A stretch of DNA of 64,000 bases, taken from Mallotus nudiflorus. Taxonomy: Eukaryota > Streptophyta > Magnoliopsida > Malpighiales > Euphorbiaceae. This document shows, in pieces, positions 34,693 through 48,177 of the stretch. How positions within the stretch are numbered: the stretch's first letter is position 1; every line of letters starts with the position of its first letter. Both the position numbers and the translations under genes were made by a program. The notes below the pieces were generated by a model that saw only the letters and a program-made list of their open reading frames with translations, did no database searches and was not told the origin of the DNA. The stretch is taken from the NCBI GenBank assembly GCA_947683625.1, contig CANTUR010000836.1, forward strand, positions 19,627 to 83,626, read 5' to 3'.

Positions 34693-37600
34693 TGTCACGA
34701 CCCAAACTAGGAGTCATGACCGGCGCTAGGGAACGGGAATTCTTTCGAATCCGGAACCCGTAGCAAGCCTAAGAAAATAAAATCATACAATAATAATATA
34801 AAAGTACGACCAAATTAAAATTTTTCTGAATCAATATATAAAATAAATACTCCAAATCCTTTTATAAATGAATACATATTCGTACAATGTTCAAATAAAA
34901 ATTCTCAGAGTATTTAATATCCAAACAAAATAATACACTTCCAATATAGTGACACTACTACTGCAGTTTCTAGAATACAATTCAAAGTTCAGAATATACA
35001 TTTGCATAAAATAGCCGGGACTGAAGAACACCGGCGAGGAACTCTACAACTAAGGTCTGACGATATGGAATCTCCTGAAAAAAATAATTGAGGGGGGTCA
35101 GACCTCACTGAGTGAATTATTATACTATATATACATGCAAACTAAACCATAACAATCAGGCATTCTTACATATATATATATGTATATACACACATTTCAC
35201 ACGAATGCCAAACTTTGCTTTTATAAATATACTAAATGTAGAAAACGTTTGTTTTGATTCATGAAGGATCCATAGAACCCTAAATAATAACAACCTCAAA
35301 CAATCCCATCATCACTCTAGCCATACAGGCTCACTTGATTCCAAATAGAACACTTATTCCAATCTGGACAGCAGACTGGCCCCGAGACACTAAGTCGACC
35401 GAGCTCCAGCAGTCTGGCTGTCAGTGTGATTGGCCCCGAGACACTTGGTCAACCGAGCTCCAGCAATCACACTATCCATCACCTCACATCTCAATCAACC
35501 CAATAGATCATTCAATTCACTTATGGATAGTAGACTGGCCCCGAGACACTAAGTCAACCGAGCTCCAGCAGTCTGACTGTCAGTGTGATTGGCCCCGAGA
35601 CACTTAGTCAACCGAGCTCCAACAATCACACTATCTAACATACCATTAATCTTAGTCAAATCAATTAAATCAATTATAATCACCCAATTTTAACTCTCAC
35701 TCAATCCTTATCTACCGTACCGGTACGTACACGGTTCTAGTGCTGCCCACTAGGAAGCACGTTCTATTGATATCCTTCACTTCGAATAAATCATTCATTC
35801 GAAAAATAATTAATGTAGAACCATATTCATAATAGTAAAACCAACCATATATATATATACCAAAAATATACCTAAAATATACCCAGTATATTTCAGGTAT
35901 ATATATATATATAGTCAAATAAAATATGAAATAAACTAAAGATAAATCATTAATATAGTTAAAAACAATTTAAATGAGTAACAATAATATAACATGCATT
36001 ATCTTAAAAATATACTTAAATATGCAAAAGATATACCCTAAGTACTCAAATCATTTAATAAACCATTTATGTATAAATATTCATTTAAATACGTGTTTGT
36101 GTTTAACATATATTCACAAATATACTAAAAATAAACCTAATTATCTAGCATGCATATATCAAAAATAAATCCTAAATATACCACTAATGTGTTAGGTTTA
36201 ATTTAATAATAAAACATTTATTTATTCAGAAATAAATAAAAAATATACCAAAAATAAACTTAAAAATACTTTAAGTGTAGGTTTATAATTTAACATGCAA
36301 TTATTTAAGAATAAACCTAAAATCTACTGAAACTATACCTAAAGTATACTAATCATTTAATAAAATAATTATGTCTAAGTGTACATTTTAAACCATGTGT
36401 ATATTACTCAAATGTATTAAACCTAAACCTAATTGTTTAATGTGCATATATCAAACTAACATGCATAATTATTTAATATGCATATATATAAGAATGCAAC
36501 CCTAGATATACCAAAAATATTATAATTTAAATCATTTTTTAAAACATACAATGAAAATAAAAAATTCTAAATAATGCACCCTATATGCAGTGCATATATA
36601 TACAGTATAATAACTCACATGTTAGCGCTCCACGAGACAAACTCGGCGGGCCTGATCCGTTAGGCCTCGGTCTCGGCGCAGCTAGACAAACAAATGACAA
36701 CATGAAATCAGAATAAATTTAACAAAAATTCTAAAGACTCGATCTAGAATTTTAGACACAGCTTTAGAATAGGAATTTGACCGGACATCACGTTTTAACG
36801 AGAATTCTACCGAAAATCCGGCAGAACCTCCCCTGTAAAACGGACATCTCTCTACTCAAAGAGTAGAGCCGGTCCTGCAAAGAAATACACTTCGGAATAA
36901 ACACAGGATTACAATCAAAATCCCTCGGTCGGACTCCAAACTACAATTCACCGACCGAGGTTCACAATTCACAGAATATTTATAAAATATCGAAAATGCC
37001 CTTATATAATAAAAATACATTTTATAAATCCAAATTACGTAATTAACCCTAAAACATACTAAAAATCAATAAAAACCCATTTATTTAGAAAAATAGTATA
37101 TTATATATAATTTGAAAATAATTTACGAAAAATAGTTTTAATTAGTTAAAAATACTAAAAATTTGCAGAAATCATTTTTATACCCTAAATAGCTATTAAA
37201 ACCAATTTAATTACATTTTTAACCAATTTAGTGTAAAATTACCAAAATACCCCTATATATATATATTCACTATAAATGTTCAAAAATTCACCAAAAATTA
37301 TATAATTACTCAAAAATTAATTTCTCAACATATAATTCAATAATATCAATAAATATACTCAATTTACCAATTTATTTCAATTAAACACATAATTAACCCT
37401 ATTTTTCAAAATCACCTAAACTTAATAAATTCCAAATAATACATAAAAATTCACAAAAATTACAAATAAATTTCTATAATTAATTTCAACTCCTATAATC
37501 ACCATAAAACACAATTTCATAATTTAATTAATTAATTTTCGAAAATTAGAAAATAATAATAAAATAATCAAAAATTCACAAAAATTAAAATAAATTCCAA

Positions 37601-38557
37601 AAATTCTAAAAAATTACAGCATGTGGATTAAGCTTCCAGGAACAAAGTTTCTGAAGGAAGTTTTCATGAATCAATCAAATTGAAGCTAAAAAAAATTCGA
37701 AACCCAAAATGGCTGATTTGAAGAAATTGAAACCTAAGCAATTCTAGACCAAATCAAGTGAAACAAAGCTTGGAATCACACTCACCAGAGCTCAAGGAGA
37801 AGATAGAGACCGACGGCATCAAATTTGGTGGCCGGAAAGTGCTTGGTCGGAGTTAAGTTGATTTTTGGCTCTTTGAAGAAAATCCGGCCAAAACTCACCG
37901 GAAAAGAGTGTTTTAGGTGGTGGAAATGGTTGGAGGTGGAAGAGGAAGGCTGAGAGGCATAGTAACAGCAAGAAAACCAGCTTGAAAGTGGCTGGAAATG
38001 GAAGAAAACGTTTTGGGAGGAAGAAGATGAAGGAGGGGCAAAACTGTAAATAAATGAAAGTTTTGGTTTTTTTTGATAAAAATTTATGTATATATGTATA
38101 TATATATATATTTACACTATATATTATAATAATATAAAATTTCACACACATTAAATATACACCACACACATATTTTAATATGTTTAATAATTTATAAACT
38201 TAAAATTAATTAATACAAAAATAAATAATAAATTTAAGGAAATTAATTAAGCTCTAATTAATTTAAATAAATACACATATATATATTTTATTTTAGCACT
38301 TTAAAATTATATATGAGTTCATGCAAATTCATAAAACTAGTCAAAATAAATAGTATTAATTTATTTACGTGTCAATTTCCCCGAAAATATAATTTCCGGG
38401 AAAATTTTACGTAAAGTACTTAAAATAATATAAAATAATTAAAATTAGCTTTAAACAAACAACAAACTCATAAAATATCATAAATATATATACAAAAATT
38501 ATTAACACTGCATATCCCGATGCAGTATAAAAATATTTAAAAATTCGGGATATTACA
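34693..38557 (-). repeat. 5' LTR of element D (right copy)
   Basis: 3865 bp. By eye it differs from the left copy only at isolated sites, for example near 34885, 35715, 36797 and 37440 and in an AAAAAA/TTTT run near 38065. The doubled stem-loop block is present here too (35380-35635). Confidence 0.93.
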
Positions 38558-38562
38558 ATCTT

Positions 38563-41500
38563 CTCTGCCTCAAATTCAAATCTCGCTGCTGAAAAATGTA
38601 CTTAAGGCTCTTGTGATCAGTAAATATCTCACAAGTCACCCCCGTACAAATAATGTCTCCAAATCTTCAAAGCAAAGATCACTGCAGCCATCTCTAGATC
38701 ATGTGTGGGATAGTTCTGCTCATTGCTTCTTCAACTGCCTCGAAGCATAGGCTATCACCCTTCCATTCTGCATCAACACACAACCAAGACCAATTCTAGA
38801 GGCATCACAATAACTGTGAACTTATCCACACTATTAGGCAAAGCTAATACTGGCGCTGTGGTCAACTTCTCCTTCAACAACTGAAAACTATTCTCACAAG
38901 CTTCTGACCACTCGAATCTAACATTCTTCTGAGTCAAGCGAGTCATAGGGGCTGCTATCCTGGAAAAATCCTGCACAAACCGCCTATAATACCCGGCTAA
39001 ACCCAGAAAACTCCGAATCTCAGTAACTGAAGTAGGTCTAGGCCACTCAGATACTGCTTCAATCTTCTGTGGATCAACCTGAATACCTTCTTTAGACACT
39101 ACGTGTCCAAGAAAAGAAACACTCTCCATCCAGAAATCACACTTCGAGAATTTAGCATAAAGCTGATGATCTCTCAGTGTCTGTAGTACAATCCTCAAGT
39201 GATATACGTGCTCTTCCATACTCCTCGAATATACTAGTATATCATCAATGAAGACTACCACAAACTGATCCACATACGGTCGGAATACTCTGTTCATCAG
39301 GTCCATAAAAGCTGCTGGTGCATTAGTCAAACCAAAAGACATCACCAGAAACTCATAATGACCATATCGAGTGCGAAATGCTGTCTTAAGAATATCAGCT
39401 TCACTGATCCGCAGCTGATGATAACCCGACCTCAAGTCGACCTTAGAAAAGAATTGTGCACCCTGGAGCTGATCAAACAAATCATCTATCCTCGGGAGAG
39501 GATACTTGTTCTTCACTGTCACCTTATTCAGCTCTCTGTAGTCAATGCACAGTCTCAGGGTACCATCCTTCTTCTTCACAAACAAGACTGGTGCACCCCA
39601 AGGAGAAACACTAGGTCTAATAAATCCTTTATCCAACAACTCTTGCAATTGCTCCTTTAACTCTCTCAACTCTGCAGGAGCCATACGATAGGGTGGCATA
39701 GATATAGGAGTAGTACCTGGTACCACATCTATACAGAACTCAATCTCTCTATGAGGTGGTAAACCTGGCAACTCCTCGGGAAAAACATCAGGAAACTCAC
39801 AAGCAACAGTAACATCTGTGAGTGACAACTTCTCCACTGACGTATCCCTAACCAATGCCAAAAACCCCTGACAACCTTTCCTCAACAACTTCCTAGCTGA
39901 AATAGCAGAAATAAGATTCTGAGGTGCTGAACTCCTGTCACCAACAAACTTAAATTCTACTTCACCAGGAATTCTGAAAATCACCTCCTTATTCCTGCAA
40001 TCAACCACGACATAATGCTGGGATAACCAATCCATTCCCAAAATAACATCAAACTCCATCACATCCAACAAAATCAAATCAACGGGTAATTCTCTATCTC
40101 CCACGAGAACTGGACAACCAGAAAGAACAATATCGGCGTCCAAAGAATCACTCAGAGGAGTGGCAACAGACAAAGGAAAAGCCATCCTCGAAGCTTGCCA
40201 ACAAGATTTAGAAGCAAAAACAGGAGAAACGAACGAATGCGTGGCACCCGGATCAAACAAAACCAAAGCATCCAGGTAACAAACAGAAAGAATACCTGCC
40301 ACGACTGCATTAGATGCCTGAGCATCCTGCTGAGTCAGATGGAAGACTCTGGCCTGACCTCGACCTCCCTGCTGACTGGTAGAAGCCTGGCCAACGCCTC
40401 TAGCACCTCCTCTAGTACCTCTACCACGACTCTGCTGTGGAACAAACTGAGTAGAACTCTGATGCTGAGCTGGTGGTAACTGAAATGGCACGGGTGCTGC
40501 ACTAGCAATCGACTGCTGTGGGAATCGCGGAATCTGCTGCTGCTGATACCCAGAATAAGGACACGATCTGGCAAAATGTCCTATCTGCCCGCATCTGAAA
40601 CATGTCAGTGGTGTCAGATAACACGGTCCCTGATGGACTCTACCACAAGTCTGACAAACACTAGCCGCTGATCCAGAACTACGACCACTGCTGCTGCTCG
40701 AAGCACCTGACCCAAATCTAAACGATCTACGCTGACCTCCGCGATAATGTCTACTACTCCGATGCACTCGCTGCTGCTGTCTCTGACTCTGCTGAGTCGA
40801 ACCTCGCTGCTGACTACTCGAACCAACATGAAAACTCGAATACGGAGTAGCCTGCAATCCACTCGACTGAACTCCCAACTGGTAATAATCAGGCATCACT
40901 CCCTGCCTAACTAACCTCAGCTCGATCTCCTTAGCTAGCTCAATCACAGACTCAAGAGTAAGACCTGCTGTAGGCATACCAGCAAAAGCTGAACCCAAAC
41001 CAGTAACATAGGTAGTAACCGCGAAATATTGATCTCGCATCAGATCCTCAGCATATCTACCCAAACGAAGAAACTCTCGGGTATACTCCTCTACAGATCG
41101 ATCTCCTCGAGAAATACTGGTCAGACGAAGACGATAGCTTAAACGAAGAGGCTCTGGACAAAATCTCCTCATGAATCGCTCTCGAAACTGAGCCCATGTC
41201 ATCGTCATCATATAAGGCTGGATCATCTGAATAAACCAATCCAAGGCTGGTCCCTCGACAGACAACTCAACGATCATGATCCTCTGGTACTCGGTATGAG
41301 CAGTCCGAGTCCTAGTCTCAATCGCATGCAGAAAATCTAAAGGATCAGAAGTACCATCAAAAACAATCCTGCCAACTCTGGCATAGAACAAAGCTGCCTC
41401 AGGGTCAGACATACCCTGTTGATAGGCAGGCTGAACAGGCTGAACTGGAGGAACAAGAACATCAAACTCAGGCTCAACAGGCTCCTCGTCCTGTAACTCT

Positions 41501-41652
41501 CTCTGCCTACAGCGACCTGTCGCTCCTCGAGGTCTACCCCTGCCACGACCTCTACGTCTAACTGGCTGCTCAGGAGGTAAAACCTCATCCTGAAAAGACT
41601 CATCATCCTCGGCCTCAACGACCGGTGGAGCGACACGCGCTCGCCTCCTCAT
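38563..41652 (-). pseudogene. Element C gag-pol, 5' part: gag, protease, reverse transcriptase, RNase H start
   Basis: Open for 959 residues from the ATG at 41652. Residues 1-60 are Arg/acidic-rich; 85-255 are the gag domain. There are two zinc knuckles (C333-C336-H340-C344 and C351-C354-H359-C364), separated by Ser/Gln-rich linkers. Protease active site is D467-P-G (P is unusual; S or T is common). Reverse transcriptase follows with D739 and the F-I-D803-D804 box. The frame breaks at the start of RNase H by a one-base loss (near 38810), then one-base gains near 38722 and 38640. Element D interrupts at 38558. The ATG follows a splice-acceptor-like TTTGTCTTTTCAG. Confidence 0.94.
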
Positions 41653-41833
41653 TCTGAAAAGACAAACGGAAAGATTCAGACAAAACAGACAACGGAGGAA
41701 TAACGCTGAAAACTACAGCAAGGAATACTCATCAAGACATACTCGAACCTAATACACTGCAGTAGTCCAACAGAAAACACAACTTTAAAACTAGGGCCAC
41801 AACTCACAAAACTAAGCCCTGACACAGAACTCC

Positions 41834-41862
41834 ACTCTGATACGAACTTCGCTCTGATACCA
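41834..41862 (-). other. Primer-binding site of element C with a tandem second copy
   Basis: Minus-strand TGGTATCAGAGC (41851-41862) lies next to the 5' LTR. Immediately inward is a second, imperfect copy, TCGTATCAGAG (about 41834-41845), in an 18-bp tandem duplication not present in A or D. Only the outer copy matches the tRNA end fully. Confidence 0.8.
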
Positions 41863-41866
41863 ACTT

Positions 41867-44800
41867 TGTCACGACCCAAAACAGGAGTCATGACCGGCGC
41901 TAGGGAACGGGAATTCTTTCGAATCCGGAACCCGTAGCAAGCCTAAAAATAAAATAAAGTATGCCACAATAACAGTAAAAATATAATAAATGCAGCGGAA
42001 AATAAAATCATAAATATTACAATATCATCCATATCAACTGGATTTAATTCAAAACTCATCACATCACATATATAATCTCATAAATGTATAATCTTTATAC
42101 AAATCCAGTTTTACTATAAAACATCTCTTTAAAACAAATACTTTAATTCACAACTACTGAAAATCACAACTACTGCAGTGTCTAGATAAAATAAATAAGA
42201 CTCAAGTATACAATTTACATAAAGAAGCCGGGGCGGAAGAAATCCGGCGTATCGACCTGCTACTGAGGTCTGAGGAAGTTGACTCTCCTAAAAAATAGTC
42301 AACGGAGGGGAGTCAGACCTCACTGAGTGAATTACTATAATATATATACATACACACTAAGTGATAATGCATACAGTCAACAGTATATATATATCTAATA
42401 TATATACAGGCAAATACACACAAATGCAGAGAAAAATCATTTTTTTTATATATTTTACTGAAAAATCCCAATTTATGAAGGATCACATAGAACCCTAGAA
42501 TATCGCAACCTCAGAAAAATAGTGTTAAACAACACTCTAGCCATACAGGCTCACTGATTCCAAATATATCCACTTAATCCATATGGACAGTAGACTGGCC
42601 CCGAGACACTAAGTCAACCGAGCTCCAGCAGTCTGACTGCCAGTGTGATTGGCCCCGAGACACTTGGTCAACCGAGCTCCAGCAATCACACCCAAACCAC
42701 ATCTCACACATATCAATAATCATAATCAAATCGATATCCACAAATAGTCAGTAATAAAGCCTAAATACTATAGGCGTACCGGTACGTACTCGGTCCTAGT
42801 GCTGCCCACTATGTAGCACGTTCTATTGATATCCTTCATTCTTAAATATAAAACATTCATTCACAAAAATAAATGATGCATGGATATAAATGAAATAGCA
42901 ATATAAACCATATATATACCGAAAATATACCAAACATAAACCAGGTATATTTTGAGTATATATATGTCAAATAAATCCAATCAAATCATGAATTAAACTA
43001 AAAAAATATATTTAAAAACATTTTAAATATATTTTATTAATAAAACATGTATATAATTTATTATATACCAAAAATATACCAAAAATATACTTGAATATAA
43101 ATCATGTTATTTATGCACATTTAGTCAAAATAAAACATGCATTTTCTAAATCATGCATCCTAAGCATATATATATAATATAGTAACTCACCTAATGCGCT
43201 CCACGAGACAAGTCCGACGGGCCTGGTCCACTAACCCTCAGTCTCGGCGCAACTAAACAAGAAATAATTAATCGACATCAGAATAACCCTAACAGAAATC
43301 CTAGAATTCAATCTAGAGTATTCAACACAGAATCGGAAATTAGGGTTCGACTGGATATCACGTTTTACGAGAATTCTACCGAAAATCCGGCAGAACCTCC
43401 CCTGTAAAACGGACATCTCTCTACTCAAAAGAGTAGAGCCAACCCTGCACAGAAACACACTTCAAAAATAAACACCACAATCAATCACAACCCCTCGGTC
43501 GGACTCCAGACTACAATCTGTCGACCGGGGTCCACAAACACAGAATATATATTCAAATATACCAAAAATATCCTTAAATCATAAAAATACATTTCATTCG
43601 TAGAAATTACATAATAAATCTTGAAACACTGTAAAAACCGATTAAAACTCATTTTATTAGAAAAATCGTATATTATATATATAATTGAAAATAATTCCCG
43701 GAAAATAGTTTTAATTAGTTAAAAATACTAAATATTTTGTAGAAATCATTTTTATACCTTAAATAAATATTAAAACCAATTAAATTACATTTTTAGACAA
43801 TTTAGGGTAAAATTACCAAAATACCCCTATATATATATATATACCTAAATTACTTCAAAAATTCACCAAAAATCATACAATTATCCAAAATTAATTTTCT
43901 CAACATATTTATCAATAATATCAATAATTAAACTCAATTAACCAATTAAATTCAATTTAAAACACAATTAACTTAATTTTACAAAATCACATAAACTTCA
44001 ATAATTAAAAATAAATACTTAGAAATTCATAAAAATTCCAAATAAATTTCTATAATTCATTTCAACACCTAATTCAACCATAAACTCCAATTTCATAATT
44101 TAAATAATTAATTTCCGAAAATTAGAAAATAATATTAAAATATTCAAAAATACCCAAAAATCCAAACAACCTCCAAAAATTCTACAAAAATTCATACATG
44201 AAGATTAAGCTACCAGGAACAACATTTGTGAAGGAATTTTCCATGAATCATCCAAATCGAAGCTCAAAAAAATCGAAAACCCAAAGAGGCCGAAACTTTC
44301 AAATCGAAACCTAAGCAATTCTAGACCATTTTAGCTCAAACCAAAGCTAGAATAACACTCACCGGAGCTCAAGGAGAAGATAGAGACCGGCGGTGTCGAA
44401 AACGGTGGCCGGAGGAGGGAGAAACGGCGGTGAGAAGATGGTGGTCGGCGTCGGGCGGAAGAGAAAGAAGAAGAAGAAGAAAAAGAAAAAGAAAGAAAAG
44501 GAAAGAAAAAGAAAAAGAAAAAGAAAGAAAAAGGAAAAGAAAGAGAAAAAAGAAAAAAGAAAAAAATAAAATAAATTAAAATAATTAAATATTAATAAAT
44601 AATTAATAATAAAATAATAAATTTTAATAATTTAATAATAAATAAAATAATCAAATAATAATAAATAAATAATAAAATATTAGGGTAATAATAAACCCTA
44701 ATTAAATAAATATACACACACTGACTTTATTTAATAATTTAAAAATATGTATGAGTTCATGCAAGTCCGTAAATACCTTTAAAATAATTAATAATACATT

Positions 44801-44993
44801 GTTTACGTGAAAATTTCCCCGAAAATGCAAGTCCCGGGAAAATTTTACGTAAAACACTATATATAAAACACATTAATTAAAATAGGTCTAAAATACATAT
44901 CAACTCGTAAAAATATCATAAAAAATACAGAAATCATTAACTCTGCATATCCCGGTACTGTGTAAAAATATTTTAAAAACACGGGATATTACA
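41867..44993 (-). repeat. 5' LTR of element C (right copy)
   Basis: 3127 bp, TGTCACGACCC to GGGATATTACA in plus reading. Contains the same purine tract (about 44458-44566), stem-loop cluster (about 42595-42840) and minus-strand splice-like sites as the left copy. Confidence 0.93.
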
Positions 44994-45997
44994 GAAAATA
45001 ACATCCATTTATGAAGTATCAAATAGAACCCTAGATGATCGTAACCTCAAATAGTGTTAGACAACACTCTAGCCATACAGGCTCACTTATTCCAAATAAA
45101 TTCACTTATTTTATTTGGATAGTAGACTGTCCCCGAGACACTAAGTCAACTGAGCTCCAGCAGTCTGACTGTCAGTGTGATTAGCCCCGAGACACTTGGT
45201 TAACCAAGCTCCAGCAATCACACTCTCAAATCACATCTCACATCAAATAAATCAATCCAATCAATATCCATAAATATGTTAGTAATTTAACCTAAATTCT
45301 ATCATCATACTGGTACGTACTCAGTCCTAGTGCTGCCCACTAGGTAGCACGTTCTATTGATATCCTTCATTTAAAATAAATCCATTCATTCATGAAATAA
45401 ATGATGCATGAATTTAAGTAAAATAACAATATAAACCATATATATACTAGAAATATACCAAAAATAAACCAAGTATATTTCGAGTATATATGTGTTGAAT
45501 AAACTCAATTTAATTATAAAATAAACTATAAATATACTTAAAAACATTTTAGGTATAATTCAATAATAAAACATGCATTTAATTTAAAATTTACCAAAAA
45601 TATAGCTAAAATATACCTAAGCATTTACTAAATCATTTATGCAAAATTCATAAAATTTAAACATACATTTCTAAAGCATGCATTCCTAAAACACTTATAT
45701 ATAAAATAACTCATAGTTATACGCTCCTCGAGATGGGTCCAACGGGCCTGGTCCACTAGGCCTCGGTCTCGGCGCAACTAAACAAACAAACGACAATACA
45801 AAATTAGAATAAATCTATCGAAATTCTAGAGACTTGATTTAGAAATATCGAACATAGAATCAGAATAGGAATTCGACCGGATATCATGTTTACAAGAATT
45901 CTACCGAAAATTTGGCAAAACCTCCCCTGTAAAATGGACATCTCTCAACTCAAAGAGTAGAGCTAGTCCTACAAAGAAACACACTTCGAGTAAAAAC

Positions 45998-48080
45998 TGT
46001 AATATCTTGAGTTTTTAAATAATTTTAAACTGCATCGGGATATGCAATGTTAATAATTTTATAGATATTTATGATATTTTTTATGAGTTTGTTATTTATT
46101 AAAGCTATTTTAATTATTTTATATTATTTTAAGAGATTTACATAAAATTTTCCCAGGAATTGTATTTTCGGGAAAATTAAAACTTAAATAATTTAATATT
46201 AATTATTTGAAATAGTTTTATGAATTTGCATGTACTCATGCATGATTTTAAAGTGTCAAATAAAATACATGTTTGTGCATGCATTTAAAATTTAATTAGC
46301 GTTATTTTATAACTAAAGTATATTATATAGTTTTTATGTTAATTAAATTAAATGTGTGTATATATATATGTATATATGTGTATATATTATTAAAATATGT
46401 GTGTGGTGCATATTTATTGTGTGTACTATATTATATATTAAAATAATAAAGTGAGATAGATATATATATACATATAATATTATAACTAAAAATAAAGTTC
46501 AACTTATTTACGATTGTGCCATTGCCTTCGCCATCTTCTTCTTGATCGTCCTCATTCGGTTTCCGACATCTGCAACTTGATTTTCTTCCTATCACTGTGC
46601 CTTTCAGCCTTCCTCCTCCCTTGCCAACCATTTCCACCACCTAAAGCCTCCATCTCCGGCGTGTTTTGACCGGATTTCTTAAGAGTTGCCGAAAGTTGCT
46701 TCCCTCGCCGATCGTTGACTTTCCGGCCACCAAACTCGACGCCACTAGTCTCTATCTTCTCCTAGAGCTCCGGTGAGTCCATTTCCAAGCTTTTTTTCAC
46801 TTGAAACGGTCTAGATTTTTCTAGGTTTTGATTTTCCATTTTCAGCCTATTAGGGTTTTAAATTTTTTGAGCTTTTATTTGAATGATTCAAGCAAACTCA
46901 TTTCACAAAATTTGATCCTAGTAGCTTAATCTACACTCTGGAATTTTTTGTAATTTTTGGGAATTATATTGATTTTTGTGAATTTTTTATTATTTTATTA
47001 ATATTTTCTAATTTTCGAAAATTAAATAATTAAATTATGAAATTGTTTTTTATGGTGTTCATAGGTGTTGAAATTAATTTTATAAATTTATTTGTAATTT
47101 TTGTGAGTTTAATACAATTATTTGGAATTTATTTAGTTTATGTAATTTGGAAAATTAGGTTTATTATGTGTTTTATTGAAATTAATTGGTTAATTTTGTA
47201 TATTTATTGATATTATTGAGTTATATGTTGAGAAAATTAATTTTGAGTAATTATACTATTTTTGGTGAATTTTTTATTAATTTTAGGGAATTTACGAAAC
47301 TAGGGGTATTTTGGTAATTTGACACTAAATTGTCTAAAAATATAATTAAATTAGTTTTAATAGTTATTTAAGGTATAAAAATGATTTCTACAAATTATTT
47401 AGTATTTTTAACTAATTAAAACTATTTTTCGTAAATTATTTTCAGATTATATATAATATATGATTTTTCTAAATAAATGGGTTTTTATTGATTTTTAGTA
47501 AGCTTTAGGGTTAATTGTGTAATTTGGATTTATAAAAGGTATTTTGGTCAATATTTATGAATTTATTGAGAATTACCGATTTTTAATAATATTTTATTTA
47601 AAATTAGGGTTTTTGTGTATTTATCGATTAAATAAATATTTTTAGCGTTTAAATATTTAAATTTGCTATATTTTGAGTATTTAAGGGTATTTTGGTATTT
47701 TTTAGTATTTCTGTAATTATTTTGTGAATTGTGAACCTCGGTCGGTGAGTTGTAGTTTGAAGTTCGATCGAGGGGTTATGAATTGTGTGTTATTCAAAGT
47801 GTATTTCTTTGTAAGACCAGCTATACTCTTTGAGTAGAGAGATGTTCATTTTACAGGGGAGGTTCTACTGAATTTTTAGTAGAATTCTCGTAAAATGTGG
47901 TGTCCGGTCAAATTCTGATTCTAATTCTGTGTCTAAGATTCTAGATCGAGTCTTTAGAATTTCCGCTAAAATTATTCTGATTCCTTGTTATTGTTTGTTT
48001 GTTTAGTGGCACTGAGATCGAGACCTAGTTGGACCAGGCCCGTTAGATCCATCTCGAGGAGCGCAATAACAGTGAGTTGT

Positions 48081-48177
<97 letters not shown>

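Larger units (their letters stand above)
27454..38557 (-). mobile_element. Element D: young non-autonomous derivative nested in C
   Basis: 11,104 bp with a perfect TSD ATCTT (27449-27453 and 38558-38562) inside the RNase H coding region of C. LTRs (27454-31319, 3866 bp; 34693-38557, 3865 bp) are almost identical, differing by a few single-base changes and one-base indels. The 3373-bp interior has a good primer site and polypurine tract, but gag is nearly gone and pol survives only as short eroded pieces. Since LTR identity is reset at transposition, the interior must have been defective before this insertion, so proteins came from another element. Confidence 0.93.
22615..44993 (-). mobile_element. 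Element C: near-complete Tekay-like element, split by D
   Basis: Flanked by a perfect TSD GAAAA (22610-22614 and 44994-44998) in solo LTR B. Without the nested element D (11,104 bp plus one 5-bp TSD copy) it is about 11.3 kb, close to A. LTRs (22615-25739 and 41867-44993) are nearly identical by eye, so insertion is recent. It carries the best-preserved gag-pol of the window, disabled by three single-base indels in RNase H, one nonsense codon and the insertion of D. Its LTR lacks the usual TATA block and has a ~110-bp pyrimidine tract on the sense strand. Confidence 0.95.

Noticed and set aside
22034..44993. Reading 22034 and 41867 as the two LTRs of one element
   Set aside because: TSDs (CCATG for B, GAAAA for C) and the exact rejoining of B at 44999 show two separate insertions.
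27454..44993. A single large element with four LTRs
   Set aside because: ATCTT duplication at 27449 and 38558 and the rejoining of the RNase H coding sequence show D nested in C.
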